A model generated the notes under the pieces. The model had not been told where the DNA came from and made no database searches. It saw only the letters and a list, made by a program, of their open reading frames with translations. The translations under genes and the position numbers were made by a program. Source: DAOUMU01 sp034409055 (lineage in GTDB: Bacteria; Chloroflexota; Anaerolineae; 4572-78; J111). Taken from it: a DNA stretch of 5,951 bases. The stretch's first letter is position 1. Every line of letters starts with the position of its first letter. The DNA lies in assembly GCA_034409055.1 (NCBI GenBank), contig DAOUMU010000200.1, forward strand, positions 1-5,951, given 5' to 3'. Shown here piece by piece: positions 1 to 5,828 of the stretch.

Positions 1-792
1 ATTTTGTCCTACCCTGGCCATCACCTTGAAATCATGTCCACCCCGTCGATTGGGCCGAACCTCTACCGCCTGCCAGTCATTATCCGCCTGCAAACCATAG
101 GTGATGACATTAGCTGCCGCCTGCTCAATGATCGCCCGTGCACCGGGATCATCACCGCAGCCGATGACCAGGCCGTCGGCCGGAACCAGACGCACAAAAT
201 CTTGAAAGGCTTGGTGTAAGGCTCCGGCAGTAGGGAAAATATCCGGATGATCCCACTCGACAATCGTGACCACGGCTACTTCCGGTCGCAGCCCCAAAAA
301 AGTGTGATCATACTCATCGGCTTCAATCACAAAGGTATCCCCCACCCCGGCGGCGGCGTTGGTGTTCATCTGGGGGACAAAGCCGCCCACAATATAAGTG
401 GGCTCTTGCTCGGCTTCTTGCAACATAAAGGCAGTCATAGCCGTGGTGGTGGTCTTGCCGTGTGTGCCGGCAACGGCAATACCAACCCGGCCCTGCATCA
501 TGTGCCCCAGCCATTCAGCCCGCTTGACCACGGGCAGGCCACGCCGCCGGGCTTCGACCAGTTCCGGGTTATCGGCCGGAATAGCCGAGGAGATGACCAC
601 TGTATCGAGACTGCCGCTCAAATTTTCGGGCCGGTGGCCGATGTGGACAGTCGCGCCTAATTGGGTCAGCCGTTCGGTGCTCGATGACGGCTGCATATCT
701 GAACCGGAGACGGTATATCCTTGTTGTAAAAGAACAGTAGCAATGGCAGACAAACCAGCCCCACCAATGCCGATCAAATGAACATTTGGCAT
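1..792 (-). CDS. murC: UDP-N-acetylmuramate--L-alanine ligase MurC, N-terminal 264 residues (cut by window edge)
   Basis: MurC joins L-alanine to UDP-MurNAc using ATP, the first amino-acid addition of peptidoglycan precursor synthesis, in the cytoplasm. The frame is open without a stop from the ATG at 792 to base 1, so the C-terminal domain (family length about 450-480 residues) lies beyond the window. Visible motifs are the N-terminal Rossmann-like glycine loop GIGGAGLSA at residues 8-16, the ATP P-loop GTHGKTTTT at 109-117 with Lys113, the metal/ATP segment EADEYD at 157-162, and VEWDHPD at 179-185. GTHGK and the N-terminal glycine loop separate MurC from MurD, MurE and MurF. The related ligase Mpl also uses EADEYD, but Mpl is not expected next to murG. 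An AGGA lies about 6 nt before the ATG. The gene begins 42 nt after the CvpA-like gene and probably shares its transcript. Residue 177 is Ile where Mur ligases usually have Asn. Confidence 0.95.
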   Translation of the reverse strand, partial: MPNVHLIGIGGAGLSAIATVLLQQGYTVSGSDMQPSSSTERLTQLGATVHIGHRPENLSGSLDTVVISSAIPADNPELVEARRRGLPVVKRAEWLGHMMQGRVGIAVAGTHGKTTTTAMTAFMLQEAEQEPTYIVGGFVPQMNTNAAAGVGDTFVIEADEYDHTFLGLRPEVAVVTIVEWDHPDIFPTAGALHQAFQDFVRLVPADGLVIGCGDDPGARAIIEQAAANVITYGLQADNDWQAVEVRPNRRGGHDFKVMARVGQN

Positions 793-834
793 AATTTTCC
801 TGTACCCGCTTTTTGGGTATTAGAACCGCCCCAC

Positions 835-1533
835 TTATTTGTGAAACGGTGGCACTTTGCTCGGTCTTACATTCAAACCATCACGACTGAATTTGGTATT
901 TATAAGCGCCAGAAAAATTAAGACGCCAATAGCAATAATAATCCAGGGCACAATACTGTCCAGGATCGTAAAACTGGGCAGGTCGGTGGCTTGAACACTA
1001 ACACCTGACGAGGCAACCCCGACCGTACTACCTCCGGCCAGCGCTATTTCTGTAGCCGGTTCGGTGGCACCGGGTAAACTACGCCCATCCAGGTATTCTC
1101 TGACCAGATTAATGGCAATGAAACCATTGAGCACACCAATCAGGCCCCCTAACAAACTACCCGCCGGAGTCGGGCTTCTACCAGCCAGACTAAAACGACC
1201 AATCAAGGTAGCCACAAAAATAAACAGAACCAGAATCAGTAACCACGTACCCGGATCACTGGCGTCGGCTTGAGCCGGACCACCGGCCGTGCTCACCGCA
1301 AATATGTTTTCAAAAATAGAGCTAAAGAAATCGGGCTGAAGTTCCCAGATTCTGGCAATAACGGTGTTAAGCAATTCGATCACTAATTCGGCTACACCCG
1401 GCTGTTGTAACAATAAAACAAGAACCGTCAGGAAAACCGTGAGAATTGCCTCTTTCCACCATCCTTTAAAGAATCCAGACATGGCAAAAACACCGATCAC
1501 AATATACATTAAGACTGTCCAATTAATCTCCAC
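835..1533 (-). CDS. CvpA-like multi-pass membrane protein between murG and murC
   Basis: This is a 232-residue integral membrane protein with no certain function. Hydrophobic segments lie near residues 5-20, 27-43, 96-113, 126-143 and 194-212, giving four or five membrane passes. The first two segments are joined by a short GFFKGWWKE turn. The fourth is glycine-rich (SLLGGLIGVLNGFIA) and runs into a charged LVREYLDGR stretch. That arrangement resembles the CvpA / colicin V production family, but this protein is longer than the usual 160-180 residues. The extra length is a loop at about 65-95 and a Ser/Gly/Ala-rich linker at about 150-188. The start is GTG, chosen because GGAGG lies 9 nt upstream; an ATG at codon 9 is a weaker alternative. 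The gene overlaps the end of murG by 11 nt, which suggests translational coupling and a link to cell-wall synthesis. The gene itself is near certain; the family name is tentative. Confidence 0.8.
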   Translation of the reverse strand: MEINWTVLMYIVIGVFAMSGFFKGWWKEAILTVFLTVLVLLLQQPGVAELVIELLNTVIARIWELQPDFFSSIFENIFAVSTAGGPAQADASDPGTWLLILVLFIFVATLIGRFSLAGRSPTPAGSLLGGLIGVLNGFIAINLVREYLDGRSLPGATEPATEIALAGGSTVGVASSGVSVQATDLPSFTILDSIVPWIIIAIGVLIFLALINTKFSRDGLNVRPSKVPPFHK

Positions 1534-2659
1534 AAGCTCCTACCTCCAGAATTTCTTGAGCCAAACGAGTGGCGGCCTGAGGTTTAGCCAAACGTTGGCC
1601 GGCCTGGCGCATTGCTCGCAACTTTTCCTGATTTGTAATCAGGTTAAGCACAGTGTCTTTTAAGCCTCCATTTTTAGTAACACTGTCCAGGTCAGCATCA
1701 TTAACTACAATCGCGGCTTGATGCCTGGCCAGATAATTTGCGTTTAAAGTTTGATGGGCGCCGGCGTAAGGATATGGCACCAAAATGGCTGGCAAACCTG
1801 CCGCCGGAAATTCACCCAGAACACTGGCCCCGGCCCTTGAAACTACCAGATCAGCCGCCAGCAACGCCTCAATCATCTCCTCGTGCAAATAAGCCGATAC
1901 ATGATAGCCAGCCTGTAAATCTGGTGGTAACTCGGCCCGGCGAGCCTGAACCCAGGCTTCATCCAGGCTGCCGCTCATATGAACGACCTGGCTTACCTCA
2001 AGATAGGCTTCGAGATGAGCTGTTATGGCCCGATTAATACTGCGGGCCCCCCGGCTACCGCCAAAGACCAACAGCACAGGCCGGTCGTCACTCAAACCCA
2101 ATCGGTCACGGGCGGCCGCCCTTCTTGCTTCGCCTCCAGTTGCAGAGGCCGCGAATAATTCTGATCTGACCGGATAGCCTGTGACCACGGTTAGACCGGG
2201 CTTAAAGAATTTTTGCGTCTCTGGCACAGTGACGGCCACCCGGTTGGCAAAACGAGCCAAAAACTTGACAGCCAGGCCAGGCTCAATATCCGGCAAGTAA
2301 ATAATAATCGGTACTCTGGCCTGTCGAGCGGCCAAAGCAATCGGGACGCACACATAGCCACCGGTAACAAACAACGCCTGAGGCCGAAAGCGACGAATAA
2401 TCTGGCCACTTTGGCCATAACTCCGACTTAACGTCCACAAACTACCCAGGGCAGCAATTGGGTTTTTGCCACGTAATCCTACAGCCGCAATCGATTCAAA
2501 TTTTAAACCGGCTCGCTCGACCAGGGCCTGTTCCATACCTCCAATACTACCAACCCAACAAATTTCTAACTCATTAGCCTGTTGCTTTAACTCTGCTACG
2601 ACGGCCAGAGCCGGGTACACGTGCCCCCCGGTTCCGCCGCCGGAGATGATTAGCCTCAC
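1523..2659 (-). CDS. murG: UDP-GlcNAc--lipid I GlcNAc transferase MurG
   Basis: MurG transfers GlcNAc from UDP-GlcNAc to lipid I to form lipid II on the inner face of the membrane. It is a two-domain GT-B glycosyltransferase. With the GTG start at 2659 it has 378 residues, close to the family norm of about 350-380. The first glycine loop GGGTGGH is at residues 7-13, and a later one, GGSRGAR, at 200-206. The donor-binding region SRAGASVLGEFPAAGLP is at about 274-290, followed by HQTLNANYLA. The frame stays open upstream to an ATG at 2812, but that start would add 51 unrelated residues lying inside ftsW. GTG at 2659 puts the glycine loop at the normal distance from the N-terminus and has AAGGAG 4 nt upstream. 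The gene overlaps ftsW by 86 nt and the CvpA-like gene by 11 nt. The HEQN acceptor-side motif of proteobacterial MurG reads YLPD here (121-124). Confidence 0.96.
   Translation of the reverse strand: MRLIISGGGTGGHVYPALAVVAELKQQANELEICWVGSIGGMEQALVERAGLKFESIAAVGLRGKNPIAALGSLWTLSRSYGQSGQIIRRFRPQALFVTGGYVCVPIALAARQARVPIIIYLPDIEPGLAVKFLARFANRVAVTVPETQKFFKPGLTVVTGYPVRSELFAASATGGEARRAAARDRLGLSDDRPVLLVFGGSRGARSINRAITAHLEAYLEVSQVVHMSGSLDEAWVQARRAELPPDLQAGYHVSAYLHEEMIEALLAADLVVSRAGASVLGEFPAAGLPAILVPYPYAGAHQTLNANYLARHQAAIVVNDADLDSVTKNGGLKDTVLNLITNQEKLRAMRQAGQRLAKPQAATRLAQEILEVGACGD
1543..1547 (-). promoter_or_regulatory. Shine-Dalgarno of the CvpA-like gene, inside murG
   Basis: GGAGG lies 9 nt before the GTG at 1533, with a second AGGAG (1537-1541) only 3 nt before it. 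Both lie within the last codons of murG. They support the GTG start and hence the 11-nt overlap with murG. Confidence 0.7.
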
Positions 2660-3788
2660 GGCGCTCCTTCTTTTCTGTCTGGTCTTCCGGCATCGTCCGA
2701 CGAGAAACGGCCAACAATAGTCCCACCCCGGCCATACTAATGACCAGCGACGAGCCGCCAAAGCTGATAAATGGTAAAGGAATACCCGTAAAGGGTAAAC
2801 TGGCGGTGACAACGCCTACATTAATAATCGCCTGAAAAATAAGACTGCAGGTAATACCAGCAGCCAGGACAGTGCCAAAGGAATCGGCAGCAGCCAGGGC
2901 AATACGAAAACCACGGTAAGCCAAAAATGCAAACAGACCAATGACCACCAGTCCGCCAATCAAACCAAGCTCTTCAGCCAGGATGGCAAAAATGCCATCC
3001 GTATGAGAGGCGGGAATATAGCCAAATTTTTGCCGGCTGGCTCCCAGGCCCAGCCCAGTGAGACCGCCCGACCCCAGCGCAATCAATATCTGTCGTATCT
3101 GATAACCATTACCGAGAGGATCACTGTTAAGAGGGTCGAGAAAGGCGGTAATTCGGGCCATACGATAGGATGAGCGAGCAATCAAAGCAATCAGGGTACT
3201 TCCCCCCAAAATTCCGCTCAACAGGATTTGCCACATATTTCCCCCGGCAATGAAGAACATAACCAGGGCGGTGGCCGCGATCAGGGTAGCTGTGCCCAGG
3301 TCTCGCTGTAGCACAATCAGCCCGGTGATCAAGCCTAATAAGATGGCAAAAGGGATAAGGCCATAACTTACTTTGCGAATTTGCTCACCCTTAGATGAAA
3401 GCCAATCGGCAATATAGATAATAATGGCTAACTTACTTAATTCTGACGGCTGAATAGAGCCGTTAAACAGCCAGCGCTGCCCCCCAAAACGCACGTCGCC
3501 GATCACAAGTACCAGTCCTAATAACAGCAGGGTGACGGCCATGATGGGGATCGAGAAACGCCGCCAGGTATGATACTCAATCCGGGCAAAAGTAATCAGC
3601 ACCAGCAGGCCCAACCCCATCCACAAAAGTTGGCGAATGAAGTAGTAAGTGGGCTGACCGTGCAACTGATACCCCAGAGCAAACGTGGCGCTATAAATCA
3701 TCATCAGCCCTACGATCAATAGCGCAGCAACTGCAATGACCAGTAAATAATCAAATTTGTGAATATCTTCCGCTTTTGGCTGAGTCAT
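2574..3788 (-). CDS. ftsW: Septal peptidoglycan glycosyltransferase FtsW (SEDS family)
   Basis: FtsW is a polytopic SEDS protein that polymerises lipid II at the division septum together with a class B penicillin-binding protein. The product has 404 residues and about ten hydrophobic segments. SEDS landmarks appear in order: FGGQRWLFNGSIQPSELSK at 101-119, QRDLGTA at 161-167, DPLGNGYQIRQ at 223-233, YIPASHTDGIFAILAEELG at 257-275, and LPFTGIPLPFISFGGSS at 331-347. Asp264 of HTD corresponds to the invariant SEDS Asp needed for polymerisation. RodA has the same fold, but the murG neighbour and the LPFTGIPLPFISFGG ending favour FtsW. The last 28 codons form an arginine-rich tail that overlaps the start of murG in another frame. 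The ATG at 3788 has no clear Shine-Dalgarno. Position 162 is Arg where the family usually has Pro (QPDLGT or EPDFGT). Confidence 0.95.
   Translation of the reverse strand: MTQPKAEDIHKFDYLLVIAVAALLIVGLMMIYSATFALGYQLHGQPTYYFIRQLLWMGLGLLVLITFARIEYHTWRRFSIPIMAVTLLLLGLVLVIGDVRFGGQRWLFNGSIQPSELSKLAIIIYIADWLSSKGEQIRKVSYGLIPFAILLGLITGLIVLQRDLGTATLIAATALVMFFIAGGNMWQILLSGILGGSTLIALIARSSYRMARITAFLDPLNSDPLGNGYQIRQILIALGSGGLTGLGLGASRQKFGYIPASHTDGIFAILAEELGLIGGLVVIGLFAFLAYRGFRIALAAADSFGTVLAAGITCSLIFQAIINVGVVTASLPFTGIPLPFISFGGSSLVISMAGVGLLLAVSRRTMPEDQTEKKERREANHLRRRNRGARVPGSGRRSRVKATG
2664..2669 (-). promoter_or_regulatory. Shine-Dalgarno deciding the murG start, inside ftsW
   Basis: AAGGAG sits 4 nt before the GTG at 2659, within the ftsW reading frame (codons for Lys-Lys-Glu near residues 373-375). 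It is the main evidence, with the position of the glycine loop, for starting murG at 2659 and not at the ATG at 2812. Confidence 0.7.
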
Positions 3789-3854
3789 TTATGTTTTACG
3801 TTTCACGAAACCACTTTTTTATTGATATAGATGTTCAGAGAAATATTTTGGATC

Positions 3855-3908
3855 CGTAGGCCAGGCATCCTTATGCCCGGCCCGCCGCATAGGGATGCGG
3901 CGGCTACG
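3855..3908. repeat. REPIN/BIME-like double hairpin in the murD-ftsW gap
   Basis: Two back-to-back hairpins are flanked by GTAG (3856-3859) on the left and CTAC (3904-3907), which is GTAG on the other strand, on the right. Hairpin 1 (3860-3881) is GCC-A-GGCAT, loop CCTT, ATGCC-C-GGC, with one internal mismatch. Hairpin 2 (3882-3903) is a perfect 9-bp stem, CCGCCGCAT / ATGCGGCGG, with loop AGGG. The outer five bases (CGTAG/CTACG) also pair, so the whole element can fold as a three-way junction. GTAG directly 5' of an imperfect palindrome is the hallmark of REP sequences mobilised by RAYT (TnpA-REP) transposases. Two inverted REPs make a REPIN or BIME. It lies after murD and 66 nt before ftsW, where the transcribed RNA could affect stability or read-through. 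No poly-U tract follows, so it is not a typical terminator. Confidence 0.8.
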
Positions 3909-3923
3909 AGTCAAAATCATTTT

Positions 3924-3943
3924 CTGAAAAACTATAGTTTCAG
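3924..3943. repeat. AT-rich near-perfect palindrome just after murD
   Basis: CTGA and TCAG arms flank the perfect palindrome AACTATAGTT, with two extra A residues on the left side. Without them the site would be an 18-bp perfect palindrome. It begins 10 nt past the murD stop codon. It could be a protein-binding site or a weak RNA hairpin. It is not followed by a U-run on the minus strand, so I do not call it a terminator. Chance is possible given the AT-rich sequence. Confidence 0.35.
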
Positions 3944-3953
3944 TTTGACATCA

Positions 3954-5435
3954 TCACAACTGTAAGACTAATTCTTTAAATCGCTCCCCTCGCTCCGCAA
4001 AGTCACGGAAAGCGTCAAAGCTAGCGCAGCCGGGAGAGAGCAGAACGACATCGCCGGGTTGGGCTACCTGGACCGACAGATTGACCGCCTCTTCAAAATT
4101 GGTACAACGATGAACGATAGTATTAGTGGCTGTTATTTCCTGGCGAGCCTTATTGATTGCCTTAGCAATAATTTCGATAGCCTCACCGAAGAGAATAACG
4201 TGCCGGGTTTTATGAATGATCAAGCGGGCAGCCTCCTGCCAGGGCAGGTATTTATCACGCCCGCCGGCCAGCAAAACAATTGGCTCCTCAAAAGAATGTA
4301 GCGCGGCAACCAGTCGCTCTGGCGTGGTAGCAATGCTGTCGTTATAATAGCGAACCCGGTTGTGCTCTCGAACGAACTGCAAGCGGTACTCTACCCCGGT
4401 AAAGGTGGTAATAACCTGCCGCATTGCTTCCCGCGATGCGCCCGCCTCCCTGGCCATTAGACAAGCGGCCATAATATTGCTCAAGTTGTGACGTCCGCGT
4501 AGCTTTATCTCCTGCCGGCTGGCCACTGGATAATGGACGCCGTCCTGATCAATCAAGACAATCTCATCATTCACCAGACAAGCGCCGCCTGGTATTTGCG
4601 CTTCAAGACTAAACCAACGAGTTTTAGTCCCAAACTGCCCCCCGATGGTCCGAGTCATATCATTGTCCAGGTTCATAACGATGACCCCCTCCGGTCCCTG
4701 GTAATCGATGAGGGCCCGTTTGGCCTGAACGTATTGCTTCATAGACGGATGGCGATCCAGGTGGTTGGGGGTGATGTTAAGAATAGCGCTAATCGGCGGG
4801 CTCCAACTATCCAGCAACATAACCACTTCCCCAGGGCGAGCGCAAGGCATTGTGCCAACATCAACATCTCGATTGAGGCGGGCATGGAAATATTCCAATT
4901 GAAAACTGCTTAATTCCATGACCACAATATCGTTTGGCTTAATCCGGTCGACCACATCAATTAAAGGTCGACCAACATTGCCACCTACCCAGATTTTTTT
5001 GTCTGGGGACTGACCACTCCGGGCATCAGCCTCCAGAATTTTGCCTAGGAGGGTCGTGGTTGTTGTTTTGCCGCTAGAGCCGGTAACAGCCAAAATAGGG
5101 ACCGGACAGAGGTGACAGAAAAGCCTGCTTTCAGTGCTTAGTGGAATTTTCCGTGACCTGGCCTCCTGCAGAAAAGGAATTTCCAGGGGAACACCAGGAC
5201 TGACAAAAAGAATGTTGGCCTCGTTTAGAAGGGTGCTTGGATGTTCTCCAAGCACCAATGAGACCCCGGCCTCCTCCAAAGAGGCCGGAGAAATCCCCAG
5301 TTTTTCTGCAGGCTGTAAGTCAGTGGCAGTAACTGTCAGACCGTGCCGGGCTAAATAGGTAGCCAGAGCAGTACCCTCTCGGCCCAAACCGACTACCAGC
5401 GCATGCAAGCCTGATAATGCGCTAACGTCTGTCAT
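3954..5435 (-). CDS. murD: UDP-N-acetylmuramoylalanine--D-glutamate ligase MurD
   Basis: MurD adds D-glutamate to UDP-MurNAc-L-Ala with ATP in the cytoplasm, the step after MurC. The three Mur-ligase domains are recognisable. The N-terminal UDP-binding domain has GLGREGTALA at residues 16-25. The central ATPase domain has GSSGKTTTT at 119-127 (Lys123), GGNVG at 151-155, ELSSFQLE at 174-181 and NITPNHLDRH at 220-229. The C-terminal domain has GRHNLSN at 314-320, GVEYRLQFV at 347-355, NDSIATTPE at 365-373, LLAGGRDKYLPW at 388-399 and SPGCASFDAFRDFAERGERFKE at 467-488. At 493 residues it is longer than the usual 440-460, mainly because of about 30 extra residues (184-213) between ELSSFQLE and NITPNHLD. 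The ATG at 5435 has no obvious Shine-Dalgarno but fits the usual short N-terminus before the glycine loop. It starts 24 nt after the upstream small gene and probably shares its transcript. Confidence 0.96.
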   Translation of the reverse strand: MTDVSALSGLHALVVGLGREGTALATYLARHGLTVTATDLQPAEKLGISPASLEEAGVSLVLGEHPSTLLNEANILFVSPGVPLEIPFLQEARSRKIPLSTESRLFCHLCPVPILAVTGSSGKTTTTTLLGKILEADARSGQSPDKKIWVGGNVGRPLIDVVDRIKPNDIVVMELSSFQLEYFHARLNRDVDVGTMPCARPGEVVMLLDSWSPPISAILNITPNHLDRHPSMKQYVQAKRALIDYQGPEGVIVMNLDNDMTRTIGGQFGTKTRWFSLEAQIPGGACLVNDEIVLIDQDGVHYPVASRQEIKLRGRHNLSNIMAACLMAREAGASREAMRQVITTFTGVEYRLQFVREHNRVRYYNDSIATTPERLVAALHSFEEPIVLLAGGRDKYLPWQEAARLIIHKTRHVILFGEAIEIIAKAINKARQEITATNTIVHRCTNFEEAVNLSVQVAQPGDVVLLSPGCASFDAFRDFAERGERFKELVLQL

Positions 5436-5459
5436 GGATTATGTTAAACATTTAATACA

Positions 5460-5765
5460 TTAAGCAGCCAACTCTTGCGGTGCTACCCACATCATCTCAG
5501 CCTCTTCTACTTCAGGCAGAAGCAAGTCATCCTCAAGGATAGCCCGCACCACCTCATCCAGCGTGGTTAAAAGCACGCCGGCTTTGTTTCGATAATGACG
5601 AGTGCCCCTGGTTAAATCCTCATCAATGCGGGCCACCAGTTTCAGGGCAGCATAGTAGGTAGCTTCTCGTTCAACAGCCGTGCGGGTCATAACAAGCTCC
5701 GGGTATGTTCTGGAATTCTTGTACCGTTGATTGCGCGTTACGGTTTGTATCTGTGAATGTTCCAT
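5460..5765 (-). CDS. Hypothetical 101-residue protein upstream of murD
   Basis: I do not recognise this protein. It is soluble and highly charged, with no signal peptide or membrane segment. A basic, polar N-terminus (residues 1-25, RNQRYKNSRTY) leads into a probably helical stretch (about 27-54, TAVEREATYYAALKLVARIDEDLTR). A second likely helix follows (about 67-77, TTLDEVVRAILE), and then an acidic tail (DDLLLPEVEEAEMM). The ATG at 5765 is preceded by a very good AAGGAGG, 11 nt away, and a TATAAT box, which supports a real translated gene. An internal ATG at codon 26 (5690) has its own GGAG and would give a 76-residue form starting at MTRTAVERE. The gene ends 24 nt before murD, so it is likely the first gene of the transcript. 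Whether it has any cell-wall role, or is a newcomer brought in with the nearby repeat, cannot be told from sequence alone. Confidence 0.72.
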   Translation of the reverse strand: MEHSQIQTVTRNQRYKNSRTYPELVMTRTAVEREATYYAALKLVARIDEDLTRGTRHYRNKAGVLLTTLDEVVRAILEDDLLLPEVEEAEMMWVAPQELAA

Positions 5766-5776
5766 TTTTGCGTGAT

Positions 5777-5783
5777 CCTCCTT
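5777..5783 (-). promoter_or_regulatory. Strong Shine-Dalgarno of the 101-residue gene
   Basis: AAGGAGG, continuing into ATCA, matches the anti-Shine-Dalgarno almost fully and lies 11 nt before the ATG at 5765. The spacing is slightly long. It is the best ribosome binding site in the window and supports the upstream start over the internal ATG at 5690. Confidence 0.7.
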
Positions 5784-5799
5784 CAGATCTATTTGAAAA

Positions 5800-5805
5800 A
5801 TTATA
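5800..5805 (-). promoter_or_regulatory. Putative -10 box of a promoter for the 101-residue gene and murD
   Basis: A consensus TATAAT on the minus strand sits in an AT-rich stretch 34 nt before the ATG at 5765, leaving a short 5' leader of about 25-30 nt. No good -35 hexamer is seen at 16-18 nt spacing; the best-placed bases, near 5823-5828, read roughly AGGGTA. A promoter here would be consistent with the run of same-strand genes starting at 5765. Confidence 0.45.
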
Positions 5806-5828
5806 CTTTAATAGTAACTGCCTACCCT

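Noticed and set aside
247..660. A plus-strand open frame of 137 codons, with another at 398-781.
   Set aside because: Both lie antisense to clear murC coding sequence, have no recognisable domain, and reflect the codon structure of the real gene. Other plus-strand frames in the window were set aside for the same reason.
1..792. Mpl (murein peptide ligase) in place of MurC, because of EADEYD.
   Set aside because: Context directly after murG and the CvpA-like gene, and the GTHGK P-loop with a normal MurC N-terminus, fit MurC better. The missing C-terminus leaves a small doubt.
803..819. Small inverted repeat TACCC / GGGTA with a 7-nt loop between the CvpA-like gene and murC, considered as a terminator.
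   Set aside because: The stem is only 5 bp, with no U-run after it on the minus strand, and it sits in a 42-nt gap within a same-strand gene run.
2660..2812. An in-frame extension of murG to an ATG at 2812 (429-residue product).
   Set aside because: The 51 extra residues do not resemble MurG and lie over well-conserved FtsW sequence in another frame. GTG at 2659 has a Shine-Dalgarno and the correct distance to the glycine loop.
2574..3788. RodA in place of FtsW.
   Set aside because: The fold is shared, but the position directly before murG and the LPFTGIPLPFISFGG segment favour FtsW.
3855..3908. The double hairpin as a tRNA-like or riboswitch structure.
   Set aside because: The three-way fold is fully explained by two GTAG-flanked REP hairpins in inverted orientation. 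There are no conserved loop bases of a tRNA or of a riboswitch I know.
3811..3923. A separate promoter for ftsW: TTGACT on the minus strand (near 3908-3914) 17 nt before TATGCG, or an AT-rich TATATC near 3827.
   Set aside because: The first pair has a poor -10 lying inside the REPIN stem, and the second has no matching -35. Neither is good enough to annotate.
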